Shown here: piece by piece, positions 11,976 through 22,749 of the stretch
How the letters are laid out: each line of letters opens with the position of its first letter
Numbering within the stretch: position 1 is the stretch's first letter
Assembly: GCA_002812745.2 (NCBI GenBank)
Contig: NCSJ02000303.1
Coordinates: 1-52,117 of the forward strand
Direction of reading: 5' to 3'
DNA length: 52,117 nucleotides
Origin: Scytalidium lignicola
Lineage: Eukaryota > Ascomycota > Leotiomycetes
Position numbers and translations under genes: made by a program
The notes under the pieces: generated by a model
Seen by the model: the letters and a program-made list of their open reading frames with translations, nothing else
Told to the model about the DNA's origin: nothing
The model's database searches: none

Positions 11976-14900
11976 CTATTTAAATCGGCCTCCCATCCAA
12001 CTGCTAAGAGGTATCCGCCAGACTGATTTTGATTTTGGAACATTATCGTAGTCCTTTGAGCGATCTGGAATATATGGTAAAGTCTCGCGACCTAGAGCCT
12101 GTTGAGAGACAGGATCAACCTCACGCCTCAACGCTGAGGATTTAGGCGGAAGCTGCGACCCAATTCTCGTGTATTGTTGTCTGGAAGATCTGGATGTATA
12201 GCTTGCGGCCATATAGTTTGTATTATAGCTTGATGAAGAATGGTTCTTTATCCTATATGGTCTCTCCCGATATGTTCCTCGATGTGCTGCTGTGATACTA
12301 GTTTTGAGGGCTTTCAGATTATTTTCGAAATGCGGTAGGCCATACAGACGTCTTACTGCCTGATCTACGCCGTCTTCAGTGAGAGGCTTGCAGTTTGCGT
12401 CATGTGCCATATTTTCTTCCAACACCTTGATAAGTGCCTTATGTTTTTCTCTGTCCTGCCTCAAGCCTTGGAGTCGCTTGGAAGATCCGCCAGCGTTAAC
12501 TTTTGCCTCTTCATCTTGGATAAGAAAGTCTAGATATGCTAAGGTTGCGTCATTGTAGGGAGTGATTGAATACTTCTTCAAGAAAAGTCCAAACTCGGCG
12601 GCGGCTTCTTGGATTTGGTCGTGCTCTTTCCGATACTTTTCAATCATCCCCTCTGCTTCTTTGATTGCAGTCTTTTTCAATGTGACTTCGTCTGCATTCA
12701 ATTTTAACTGCTTCTCAATTTCTTTATTTATCACAGTTGTGGCGTGTTCATGCAACTCATAAAGCACATGCAAGTGCTCTTGCCAATGATGGTTGCAGCT
12801 TGTGCAAAAGTTACTACCGCTGAATGCCGCACAATGTATCAACTTTGGGTGGGCCATTTGATCTACCGCAACATCTGAGAGATAACATTTTGGGTGACAA
12901 TGAGCTTTATAAATCGTGACAACCTTGTTGTCTTCGTTTCCATCGTCCCTAACCTCCGTGCAGTCTTTGTGGCTGCAGACAGTTCTTGGTCTATCTAGGA
13001 GCTCAGCTTTTAATTGTACTTTCTGCATATGAAGCCGTTGAAGGAGTTTGTCTCTGCTCATTGTCTTGTTCTTTAACTCGTCCATCTGATCTTGGCAGAC
13101 AGCTATGTTTGTCCTAATAAGCTGTGAGATATCGGCCATCGGCTTCGTCAGTTCACAGATAAGTTCGCGGGTACCGTTTAAGCTTATTGTACTGCTAACA
13201 TTGTGGGGTGGCCTAGATCTGAAGTGGTTCATGAGTCGATGTGCTTCTTCTCGTGAATGATTCCAGCTGCGGCGAAAATCCTCCTCGTTATCCATGAAAA
13301 TACTGTTCTTTTTGGCAGCTAGATAGCGAAAACTTTCTGAATCAAAGCAATATGTTGTGTGGGTAGTAAGCCCAAGTCCTACGTCAGGATGGCTATTGAG
13401 CAATACTTCGAGAGGTTTGAACGTGTCACCGGGTGTGTAATTTGAGATGCGCGTATTGGTAAAGCCAAACACCATATTCGCTGCAGCATTACGATGGAGA
13501 TGAGTGAGTAGTTCTTTAACGCAGTATAAGAACTGTACTGTTAGTCTTGCATTGTTCGACTTGAGTAGGATCAGAATGCCATGCATTTCATCGTAACTGC
13601 TTAGTGTTGCCAAAATATCAGCCATATTCTTCCGATCGTACTCAAGGCCTCGAGTGTCTCCAATACCAGGTGTGTCGATCAGGCGTATTGTTGACGTGCC
13701 TATAGTTATTGGATAAACGGTTGTCTGCTGAGTTGCAGATTGGCCTTTGCTCCCATCGTGCTCGTCGTCTCTCGTTGCTCCAACCTTGACTTCAATTTGC
13801 TGAATCTTGTTATCTGGCTTTGATCGATCCATGATTTGAGTTGAGAAAGAACATGGAATAACATAATTAAGTGTTTCTACTTTCATGGCATCGTCAAGTG
13901 TGTCGAAATTTAGGTAGTTGACAAATGCGTTAATAAACGTCGATTTACCAACTCCTGTTTCTCCAAGAATGAGGATGTTCAGATTGTCGCAGGATCCAAG
14001 CTTGTCGAGCAATGAGAGTAGTTTACGTCGTGGATATCGTTCAAAGCCTGGTCCATGTTGTCCACCTTTACACTTAAAATCGTAATTGGTATATAAACTC
14101 CGACCGCAGTCGCAATATATGTATCGGTCAGAGAAGCCATACTCGATTGGCGTTTGACATTTGAAGCACACCCAATCTTGGATTTCGGTAGAGTTGCAGT
14201 GATAGTCAGGGCATGGGATTTTCACAAATCTCCGCTTCACTGGTTTCTTTACATCTGATGTCTCGAGGCTCTTGGGGTCATATCGAGCGAAACATGTCTC
14301 TGCTAGGTATTGTCGCTGCTGAAGCAAATCTCCAGAGATTTCTTGCTGATTCTGAAAATGACCGATTCGCGATTGCTCCAAACTGATCCCGAGTGCATCA
14401 CAGTCAATAATAGCAACAAATTTTTTCTCATTTTTATCATTAAGTAGTTCCAAGAGAAGTTTTTGGTTTTCAACCCAAGATTTCTTATCGATTTTGCTGG
14501 CCTTGTTGAAAAAATACGCATAAGCGTCCGTTTCTTCTCTCTCAGATAATGCTGTCTTGAAGTCTAGACCGTTATATCCGATGTATGTTGCTCCTTTTTC
14601 AACACCAATGTTAATAAAATCAAGTCTGTCTCTATCACCTTCCATTATTGCAGATATTTGCTGGGGAGAGAGCTCCTCGGGCATAGAATTTCGAAGTAAT
14701 TGCCATAAGTCCTCTGAACTACCATTCCCCTGCCTTACATCATAGATGGTCTTTTTGAACCGCAACTGCAGATTCATATTGGCATTTCTCATGGCATTGA
14801 CACGATCCATGATAAGTTGAGCATGATCGTCTGGCAAGTAGAGCTTGTTCTTGGAAACATAAGATCGATACTCATCCAGCTCAAGTTGCGAAGTATGGAA

Positions 14901-15764
14901 CTGGTCAAACAACTGAATGAAGCTGCGGAGACATTCGATGCTAATAGGTATTGTTGTAATAGATCTTGGAATCTCCACAGGAAGAAACATCTGTAGCATG
15001 GATATCGGGAAAAGAGTAAAGCCGACTGCCTTTCCTTTACCGCTATTCTCATCCATAAGTTGGAGTGGTACAATACTGAGAAACTCGTAAGCTTCTTGCA
15101 AACCTTGCATTAGTACACCTCCATCTGTTAAGATGTCGCTGTAAGCAGTTACGTCTTCCAACATACTTGACTTCAGTGGATCGTTACTAGGACTGTGGCA
15201 GACGTTGCTTTGTTCAATGGCCAGCTTGAAGGTTTCGACTTCATTCCGGAAGCCGTCTCGCACAATATCAAGATTCTCGCCCTCTGGCAGTCCTTTTCTG
15301 ATACTGATAATCGTCTCCACACCCCAGTCGATTCCAGTTACAATATGCGTAGCTTCGTTCGCGTTGATAATTGAAGAGGTAAGGTGAGTTTTGAGCTCAC
15401 TACACATAAAATTTAATTGTTCTTGTACAGTTCTCATAGTGATGTAGAGAGCGCCTTGCAGCATGTGATTGCTGTCCCTACGCTCTGCCAAATAATGACT
15501 TGAGCCTTGCAAGGAAATAAAATCCGCTAGAATGCTGGCTCCAAGGTCTGTGGCTATACCCAGTTTCTCAAACTTCTCCTCAAATGTGTCTACATAGCTG
15601 AGTTTCACTGTATTCTGTTTGGAAGTACTTGTGTTGATTGCATCGGCAGGCAGTTCACTGTCGAATAGTGAAGCAGAGAGAAAGGAATCGATTCTTGCAT
15701 CGTATAGGGTCCCCATGGACGCTAATTGACCAAGAGCTGGTCGTCGTGTTAAATTGGCAGCCAT
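11976..15764 (-). CDS. SNTX/MACPF-like + zinc ribbon + GTPase protein
   Basis: A single intronless frame of 1262 residues. Order: residues about 8-45 (RPALGQLASMGTLYDARIDS) resemble the start of the stonustoxin-like MACPF domain; about 137-147 (ATHIVTGIDWG) match another motif of that domain; a helical region follows; about 515-575 is a C-x4-C...CFKC...CDCG zinc ribbon; about 595-790 is a P-loop GTPase with Walker A GETGVGKST, G3 DTPGIGD and G4-like TNTR, close to AIG1/septin-type G domains; about 928-1000 is a second cluster (CSHKDC, HCHPKC, CTSCNHHWQEHLH) likely to bind zinc; then coiled coil and a basic, Ser/Tyr-rich tail. The same order of middle domains is known to me from animal proteins of unknown function. 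I infer a cytoplasmic GTP-switch protein with a possible membrane-acting N-terminus. There is no signal peptide or membrane segment. Pore formation is not shown. Confidence 0.75.
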   Translation of the reverse strand: MAANLTRRPALGQLASMGTLYDARIDSFLSASLFDSELPADAINTSTSKQNTVKLSYVDTFEEKFEKLGIATDLGASILADFISLQGSSHYLAERRDSNHMLQGALYITMRTVQEQLNFMCSELKTHLTSSIINANEATHIVTGIDWGVETIISIRKGLPEGENLDIVRDGFRNEVETFKLAIEQSNVCHSPSNDPLKSSMLEDVTAYSDILTDGGVLMQGLQEAYEFLSIVPLQLMDENSGKGKAVGFTLFPISMLQMFLPVEIPRSITTIPISIECLRSFIQLFDQFHTSQLELDEYRSYVSKNKLYLPDDHAQLIMDRVNAMRNANMNLQLRFKKTIYDVRQGNGSSEDLWQLLRNSMPEELSPQQISAIMEGDRDRLDFINIGVEKGATYIGYNGLDFKTALSEREETDAYAYFFNKASKIDKKSWVENQKLLLELLNDKNEKKFVAIIDCDALGISLEQSRIGHFQNQQEISGDLLQQRQYLAETCFARYDPKSLETSDVKKPVKRRFVKIPCPDYHCNSTEIQDWVCFKCQTPIEYGFSDRYIYCDCGRSLYTNYDFKCKGGQHGPGFERYPRRKLLSLLDKLGSCDNLNILILGETGVGKSTFINAFVNYLNFDTLDDAMKVETLNYVIPCSFSTQIMDRSKPDNKIQQIEVKVGATRDDEHDGSKGQSATQQTTVYPITIGTSTIRLIDTPGIGDTRGLEYDRKNMADILATLSSYDEMHGILILLKSNNARLTVQFLYCVKELLTHLHRNAAANMVFGFTNTRISNYTPGDTFKPLEVLLNSHPDVGLGLTTHTTYCFDSESFRYLAAKKNSIFMDNEEDFRRSWNHSREEAHRLMNHFRSRPPHNVSSTISLNGTRELICELTKPMADISQLIRTNIAVCQDQMDELKNKTMSRDKLLQRLHMQKVQLKAELLDRPRTVCSHKDCTEVRDDGNEDNKVVTIYKAHCHPKCYLSDVAVDQMAHPKLIHCAAFSGSNFCTSCNHHWQEHLHVLYELHEHATTVINKEIEKQLKLNADEVTLKKTAIKEAEGMIEKYRKEHDQIQEAAAEFGLFLKKYSITPYNDATLAYLDFLIQDEEAKVNAGGSSKRLQGLRQDREKHKALIKVLEENMAHDANCKPLTEDGVDQAVRRLYGLPHFENNLKALKTSITAAHRGTYRERPYRIKNHSSSSYNTNYMAASYTSRSSRQQYTRIGSQLPPKSSALRREVDPVSQQALGRETLPYIPDRSKDYDNVPKSKSVWRIPLSSWMGGRFK

Positions 15765-16684
15765 GTTGAATTTTTATATGTACTATTTAATGAGGGAGCA
15801 TGAAATAGTACTAAAATTATGGAATATAGAGCTGCGGAGCTAGGTGTAATATTCAAAGTGGAATGATAATCGAAATTATCTAGTAAGGCCAGTCAGAAGT
15901 GACATGGTTAATCTGCCTGAAGTGGTGAACCCCAAACCTGTCCATAAACTCGGTGCAGAGCCGACGGAAGCGTTGACAATGCTACCACAGCCTCGTCTTT
16001 CAGACATTTCTACCCCTCTCCACGGCCAAGGTTGTTTTGGACTGATGTTGGGTCGCACAACCTATGGCCTCGTTATGCATTAGTTATTCAAGCCAATGAT
16101 ATGCTTATCAGACACTCAAGTAGCCGCCGTCAACAAATGTGTAATGCGCAGATTGGTTTCTCTTGGTCAATATACGAGCCCTCAGACCAGATGGAGGAAT
16201 CCACAGCGACGTCCGCCCTGTCATATCTTGTTTCAATATCAGCGCAATGTTAAAACTGGACCACAGTCGGGCACAGCTGGGATTGCATGGTCTTTTTCGA
16301 GTCGGGTGTATACGTCCGGTCTTTTCTCGCTGCTGTTTGCAAGTTATTGTGAGGCCGGCGGATCATGACGCATTGATGGCTGAAACAGTGAGCGTGCCAG
16401 ATACAATGTAGACATTTCTTACTCTAGAGACGAAAGATTGACGCTATTCTGAAAGATCAAAGGCTATTGACATAGACATTTACCTACCTATAAGTGTTGG
16501 TTTAAAAGACAGTTTCACGGTTATGCTTGGACAGGGCTTTGTCGGGGGCATCGGAGTCGCGAGATTAGTTACTTCAAGTAAATACGCATCTTCAGTACGC
16601 CGGGCATTAACAACGCCCACTTTCACGTTTATATAGCATGTAGTTAAGTAATTAGGCTCCGTTTATTACCTCCAGGCCCTGTAA
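15765..16684. other. Intergenic region, no gene seen
   Basis: Short overlapping open stretches at 16032-16411 on the + strand lack any recognisable motif, and several frames are open together, which points to chance. The first 100 bases upstream of 15764 are AT-rich and are probably the promoter of the GTPase gene. Nothing else is seen. Confidence 0.4.
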
Positions 16685-19015
16685 TTACCCCTTTGGTGAA
16701 GGCGGCGTAAGCATATTAGCCACAACTTCACCACCTTTCACATCCACCATAAAGTCAAGGACAATATCGCTCTCCTTAATTTCATCATCCACGCTCAAGT
16801 ATGCCTCAACCAACAGGTCTTCGACTGTCCTGACTGCAGTGATCAAGCTACGAGCACCGAGATCAGGATGGTAGTCAGCCTCCGCCAATGATCGGCACAC
16901 TGATGCATCTTGTCGAATCTGCATTCTTATATTGCCAAGCAACTGTTCGTCTGGCCCGATTGACATATTAACCGGGTTGCGAACCTTCCGTGCAAGCTCA
17001 AGGAGATATTTATGGACGATGACGGCTTGCTCGCCTGGCGAGAAAGGAAGGAACGGGAGAAAGTCAGAGACTCGACCTGTCATGGGTGACTATAATATTT
17101 AGTCTCGTGTAAGATTACTATTGCACTCACTGACTAGGTTATTAAAACTTACTCCGAATTCCTGCAAGAAGACTTCTTTGATTTCCTTTGATAACCCTCG
17201 TACGAGTTTCTGTTTCTTAGATTGGTCTTCATCAATGAAGATGGCTTTATGATGTTGTTTACAAAAACTATTGATTGTAGCATCAAGCGCATTTGTTGCT
17301 AGGACCCAGATTGTTTTCGAGCAATCGATTGTCTTCTTGTTGCGTCGATCCTGGTACTCGCCTGCATATTTTAGCCAAAAAACTCCGTAGCCACTTCAGA
17401 TTTGAGCATTACCCTTATCGAATGGAAGTAGCAGAGACTGGTGAATTTCCCTGTTAGTCTTTTCAAACTCGTCTAAGAATACAATGCACCGCTCCCCAGC
17501 TTTCCTAGCCAAGAAGTTGTTCAGGGGAGATCCATTTTCAGAGCCGACATAAGGTTCACGGGGACCGAAAAGTTCCATCTCTCGATTAAAAATGGTGCAG
17601 TCGACCACTTCAAGCTCGAGAGAGAGTAAGTGGCCAAGACGTCTTGCTAGCTCTGTCTTTCCATGTCCACTTGGACCCGCAAAGACGAGCACTAAGGGCC
17701 GTTTGCTGGGAAGCAAAAGGTAATTGAGAAGCTTCTGTAATAACCGATTAGCTGCCCAAGTTTGCCCAATCAGGAAATACGGTATGCCGAGAAGAGCCTG
17801 GGCGTTTCGACGAACTGCGATCTGTTTATGTCGAATGGAGGGCGGCTTAGTCTTAGACGCTCTTTCAAGGTAATATCGCTGAGTTATATTTGCAGTCCGC
17901 GCCAGCTTTGCTTTAGCTGCAGGACTCCACCATGACGCATTTTCGTGGCTAAGGTCTCGCAGACTGTTATCATCTGGGCCAGTGGCTGAGAGGTCTTGAT
18001 AAAACGGTGTATAGAGGCCAGTTGGAATTGCCCTGGGGTCTGCTCCCAAACTCAACAGAGTAGCTACTGTGAGAGTGGTATCTGTTTGAAGATTTTCGCT
18101 ATGCATAATAGCAAAAGCCAAAAGTGGAACTTTGGAGGCCGCGTGCGTGGCATTCACATCTCCACCATAGGATACCCAGGTCCGGATAATCCGTTCGTTA
18201 TTGGTGGCAACTGCGAAGAATATGGAAGGAAATCCGGCGACTTCATCATTAATTCGACTTTTCACAATCGTCGAATCGTAGTAACCAAGGAAATCTTGTA
18301 TTGTCTGGAGGTCTGAACCGTGTTGTACGGCTACAATTAGCTCTTCCATGTTCAATGTACTAGACTCATTCGCAACACCCAGCATCAACTCGCTCGGATA
18401 AGGAAGCTCTGGAAGAATGAAGTCCCAGTCTTCCTTTTGCTCTTTCTGATTGGCATTTTCGCTCAAGACTTCTGGACTCGCAGTTTCGGATTGGGGGTTT
18501 GTTAGTTGGGAAAGACTACCACTAGACTTGTGAATTGATGTAGAGGAAGCTGGACGCAACAGTTGCAATACTTGATCGCCCGTTTGAGGCTCGTCCTCTG
18601 GTGGTGTCGCATCCATGAGTCCTTCATCAGAGCATGAAGAGGTACAACTTTCGGCACCCTCTTCTTGTTTTGGTTTATGAACGTCGAAGGTTGTCTTAAT
18701 AGGTTCAAGCTGGGGGAAATTTGGTAATGCTAGTGGCATATCTAATTGCGAGGGCATATGTGATGGCGATAGAACTCGAGGGGATTCGCCCATATACTTC
18801 ATCAACGTACGATGATGATGTTTTGCCTTGTCGGGGTCATTGTTAGTATACTACGAATCAACTGTCAGTTCTCATTGCGGAAAGAAGGGTGTAGAATAAA
18901 AATTCACTTGGAGTAATTTGATCGCCCTCTCTTTAGTACAGCCGCACTCATTCATAATATCCTTCACAATAGTATGGTCCAAGCCATTTGTAGGAGTCTC
19001 AGCGTGTAAAGCCAT
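16685..19015 (-). CDS. UBA-like, ankyrin, ClpB-type AAA+ ATPase
   Basis: Four exons: 19015-18908, 18850-17413, 17361-17153 and 17089-16685, giving about 719 residues. All three introns (57, 51, 63 bp) are phase-consistent. The usual first-ATG choice at 18805 misses the first exon: the start at 19015 adds a UBA/CUE-like three-helix segment (residues about 12-55). Next come a Ser/Pro/Glu-rich linker, an ankyrin-like region (about 205-295), then an AAA+ core: Walker A GPSGHGKT (428-435), Walker B CIVFLDEFEK (491-500), sensor-1 region VLATNA, and sensor-2 GARSL in the last exon. The core resembles the second ATPase module of ClpB/Hsp104 and, in pairing ankyrin with one ClpB module, animal CLPB (SKD3). 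A protein-remodelling or disaggregase role guided by ubiquitin-type binding is inferred. It has no mitochondrial-type N-terminus. Confidence 0.8.
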
Positions 19016-19546
19016 TGAATATGATTCAAACTATACGTGCTTTTAAGAATCGTGTCCAAATTACAATAAATCGAAGAAATATTCTGGCGAAAACTAAGAT
19101 ACCGGAGTAGTCCTTTCTCCACGTGAAGGTGAGGCTGGGAAACTCAACATAGGCAACAAATGCAACAACGAAACAAGGCTCTCGCCGGAAGCGCTATGTT
19201 ATGAAACACGAGCACCGGTACAAAAGACGAGTAAGGTACGAACAGCCCCTGATATGAGCACCAAGAAAAGGAACATGAGAACGGGGAGGGAGAGATCAAT
19301 CCGTAAGCGCTGTGCCCAAAATGCAAGACGTGCTAGCTCACCCAGCTTAGCGGCGGTGGAGGCTGTGTTTCTGCGACCGTATGGCCTTCTTGTGTTACAT
19401 TATTTTTGTTGCTTTCTGGTTGGATTGATGAACCTGGACACCTCCCTTACCTGAGGAGGTCTCCCCAACACCCCGGAGTTCTTCTCAGACCACCATCTTC
19501 TAGCCTTTCGACAGAGATCTAAGAAACTATCGAAACACTTCGATGA
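19016..19546. promoter_or_regulatory. Shared divergent promoter region
   Basis: 531 bp separate the start of the AAA+ gene (-) from the coiled-coil gene (+), so both promoters must lie here. No TATA box or named operator is obvious. The open stretch 19254-19454 (+) has no recognisable content. Co-regulation of the pair is inferred from geometry only. Confidence 0.35.
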
Positions 19547-20758
19547 ATGGAACATCTTTCAAGGACATCAGCAATGGATAATATCGCTTTCGGACATGCT
19601 CGCGGATTTTCCAACGTTTGCCGGACGACATTGGGCCAGCCTCAGGAGGTTGGAGTAAGCAATGGTCAGAGTCGTCTAGTAGAGGAAGCTCCTATCAACA
19701 TACCGGTACTACAGACTCGAATAAAGCCAGCTGTACCTCCAAAAAAGAGCAGTCTCACTACGGCTGCTGCGCATGTTGACCTTCAAGGGGAAGTGTACAG
19801 ATTAACGCGCCAAATAGCCCAGATGGGGGAGGAGATCCGCAATTCTCGGACCCGTGCCGAAGATGCTCAGAATGCTTTAGACAAGATGTTGATTGATTTA
19901 ATTTCAACGCGCGGAGACCTTGATGTTCAGCTGCAGGCCAAAGCCAGTCTAGAAACTACACTTTTCGATTTGCAGCAAAACTTCAACAGACTCGAAGTAG
20001 AGCACCAATATAAGAACAACCAATTGTCAGCTGTTAGCACCACTTCTTCGAGCAGAGAAAGACAATTAGAAGAAGAACTGGAGAAAGTAAACCACGAGCT
20101 AAAAGAACAAGCCAAACAAATCAATGCAAGAGAATTAGAGAATTCGAAGATAGCTGCCCAGCTAGAACAAGAAACGAGAAAGATCGAACAGTATGTTGAT
20201 GAGATAAGTCAACTAAAAGCTTTGCATGTTGCCACGTCGTTAGCACATGTCGAGGAAATCGAAGGACTGAAAGCAGCAACCGATAAGAAAATCCAAGAGG
20301 AAAATATGAAGGAAGAAAGGTACTGTCAGGAGATCAAAGAATTGAAGTCATCCCACATTGCTATGTCAAAGGCACATGTGGAAGAGCTCGAACGGCTAAA
20401 GTCAACTCTCGCCGCCGAATTAGATGCAAAGACTGCGACAAAGTGTACTGAAGAAATTGAACAGTTGAAAGCCACTCATATCACAGAGCTCGAACAGCAG
20501 CGACAGGTCAAGTCCTTCTTCAAAGCCAATAGCGAGCGGTTATCCAAAGAAATAGTAGACTTAAAAGAAGCGAATCGGACTCTAGAAGAGACCTTGAACT
20601 CAAGTATGAGTGATCAGTATCGCGGGCTGCGGGATGCAATCGAGGCCTTACAGAGTACATTAGATTCTAAGGATCGAGATATCGAGGAGCTGAAAGATCG
20701 AGAACGAGGACTTCTGTTAACAATCTCCAAATTGGAGAGTGGAAAGAAAGAAGAATAG
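19547..20758 (+). CDS. Coiled-coil protein with internal repeats
   Basis: A single exon of 403 residues. Residues about 1-75 are of mixed composition with a PPKKSS stretch; from about 80 to the end the sequence is heptad-rich Glu/Lys/Leu/Gln coiled coil with no Pro. Residues about 225-320 hold three related units with the pattern E-I-x-x-L-K-x-x-H (cores EISQLKALH, EIKELKSSH, EIEQLKATH), the first two followed by AHVEE. There is no signal peptide and no membrane segment. The gene is transcribed away from the AAA+ gene from a shared 531-bp region. It could be a scaffold, or an adaptor or substrate of that ATPase; coiled coils match many proteins weakly, so no family is assigned. Confidence 0.65.
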   Translation: MEHLSRTSAMDNIAFGHARGFSNVCRTTLGQPQEVGVSNGQSRLVEEAPINIPVLQTRIKPAVPPKKSSLTTAAAHVDLQGEVYRLTRQIAQMGEEIRNSRTRAEDAQNALDKMLIDLISTRGDLDVQLQAKASLETTLFDLQQNFNRLEVEHQYKNNQLSAVSTTSSSRERQLEEELEKVNHELKEQAKQINARELENSKIAAQLEQETRKIEQYVDEISQLKALHVATSLAHVEEIEGLKAATDKKIQEENMKEERYCQEIKELKSSHIAMSKAHVEELERLKSTLAAELDAKTATKCTEEIEQLKATHITELEQQRQVKSFFKANSERLSKEIVDLKEANRTLEETLNSSMSDQYRGLRDAIEALQSTLDSKDRDIEELKDRERGLLLTISKLESGKKEE

Positions 20759-21636
20759 CAACAGCTACTCTTGACTGTTACAGTTAAGAGAGAATACCTG
20801 GCTGGTGGTGCAGAAGATACTTAAAACCGATTGTGAAGAAATATTTCTTATTCATATTACTTGCGTACACGCGAAAATATATTTAATATTGACGAATTAA
20901 TAATTTAATCAGTTACTATTTGCTTCTTGGCTAAAATCTTGTAAAGCTGTGGGTGATGGTTTGTTTGCTCTTGTTAGACCAGATGCTCATCTTCCAGACC
21001 ATTCGACAAGTAAGCATTACCATAAAATTTAACAAATAACAATATCCGGTTGCTCCGTATATATATTGTGTAACTAGCTGAGGTTGTGTTGTAAATTTAC
21101 GTGGCTCGCCGATCATTTTGCCTTGTATTGTACACGTGTAAGTGGTTTCGGCTCCCTATCCTAAAGCTTCAATATAAGCATACAGTTTGGTCTGTGTAAT
21201 ACTTGAACAAACCCTTCAAAATTTTTATTCTAGTCCTAATCCGATCCTTGCCATAATCCCCGTTTCAACTCTTAAAAAATAGATGTTCTTGCAATAGTAG
21301 TGAGAACAAAACGAAAGAGCATAAAAAACATAATCTCTTTCCTTGCAAGGCGGTCCAATAGTTTACGCCACTTTAATGCAATGCCTTGCACCTTTTACGT
21401 ACAATGGCCTAGTTGCGTTACAGTCAACCATATTTAGTTGTTTTACCTGTACAGACATAAAACACTTCTACTTCGACTATCTGCTTTAAATCACATTTAA
21501 ATACTTCATGCAACTCAATCGCTGATTAGACTGATATTGTGATACTTTATCAACGTACTACACACGAACGTTTTAATAATTCAAATCTCCTTGTGTGCTA
21601 CTCATTTGATTTTATACAGTAGCATTGGTCTGCCTC
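20759..21636. other. Intergenic region, no gene seen
   Basis: AT-leaning DNA with no convincing coding content. It should hold the 3' end of the coiled-coil gene and the promoter of the small membrane protein gene. Confidence 0.4.
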
Positions 21637-22020
21637 ATGGCACTACTTCTTCCTCTTATCTTTTTCGGCGTGTACATACTTCTGCCAAGTGCATTATACT
21701 TCACAGGGTGTTTTCATATCATAAAAACCATTACTAATGGAGAGGAAAATGACATCCCCATTCGATACGTCAAGCATAATCTACGGCTTAGCAAGGGACC
21801 AGTTAATCTCTCCGTCTTCACCTATGGAGAGAAACGAAGATCGAGCCGAGATGAGACCAGCAGTTCGAAGTCGCTAGACGACAAGCATACCAACATGAAT
21901 GCGCAAATATTCATTTATCATTTTCCAAGAAAACCGCTTGGATATTTTTACATATCTCCCTGGATCATCGCAATCATACTTTTAAATGTCTGCATCGTGA
22001 TTAGGACAATCGCCTATTAA
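21637..22020 (+). CDS. Small two-span membrane protein, unknown
   Basis: 127 residues from the first ATG (21637); four further in-frame codons upstream begin only with TTG. Residues about 1-22 form a hydrophobic helix (LLLPLIFFGVYILLPSALYF) and about 104-124 a second one (SPWIIAIILLNVCIVI), with a polar, Ser/Arg/Lys-rich loop between. There are no recognisable motifs. A TATACAG acceptor-like sequence just upstream leaves room for an earlier exon. Hypothetical; the two clean hydrophobic segments are the main argument that it is real. Confidence 0.4.
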   Translation: MALLLPLIFFGVYILLPSALYFTGCFHIIKTITNGEENDIPIRYVKHNLRLSKGPVNLSVFTYGEKRRSSRDETSSSKSLDDKHTNMNAQIFIYHFPRKPLGYFYISPWIIAIILLNVCIVIRTIAY

Positions 22021-22749
22021 TCAGCTTTGTGAATAACGCTCCGTTATCGATCGGCAAAATTTGGGGATGTTCTAGAGATCACATTATTGATTAAACATTG
22101 CAAACCGTATCAACGTCTTTGATATACTACTCGTCATAACTAGATGTGGATTGCACTATTGCTGTTGTAGCTTAGCAAAGCTGTCATTTAGATCTTTCAT
22201 GTTTTGTTCACTCAGTAAGGCTTGAAGGCGAGTTTCACAAGTTACGTGGGCCGTTGATATAACTACTTGGATGGTAATATTAAATTCTGGTACTCTTGTT
22301 AAATGTATATATTTTGTAGTTTATAATATTGCGTTATTTTATTATCTTACTCACCAAATATATGTTAGTAATAAAACACGTTGACTGATTGACCTCGCCA
22401 AATGACTAGCTGTATTTGTGTTGTTTTTGAGTTGTGAGAGTGAGAATGGCGAGGTCTTTACTGAGATGTTCTAGATGTACTAATTAAAGCTTTTATATAG
22501 CTTCAATACTTAAGCACTATGAGAATCGCTGCCTCTTATGCAAACCTGTAAGCTATTCAAGTTGTGCAATATTAGTCCATTACAACCAATCAAAGTAGTT
22601 TAACAGTCTAATTCAATTTCACTTTAGTAGTTTAGTTAAATGACTTACAAGTTCTATAATATCAGTCTATGGCAACTATCTGAGTTTACTAGAGGTAGCA
22701 ATTTTCACTAGGAGAGGGAACTTACATATAACTCAATTATAGACTACTT

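Noticed and set aside
16032..16411. Three overlapping + strand frames of 73-90 codons
   Set aside because: All three frames are open together, with no motif and no splice signals; chance.
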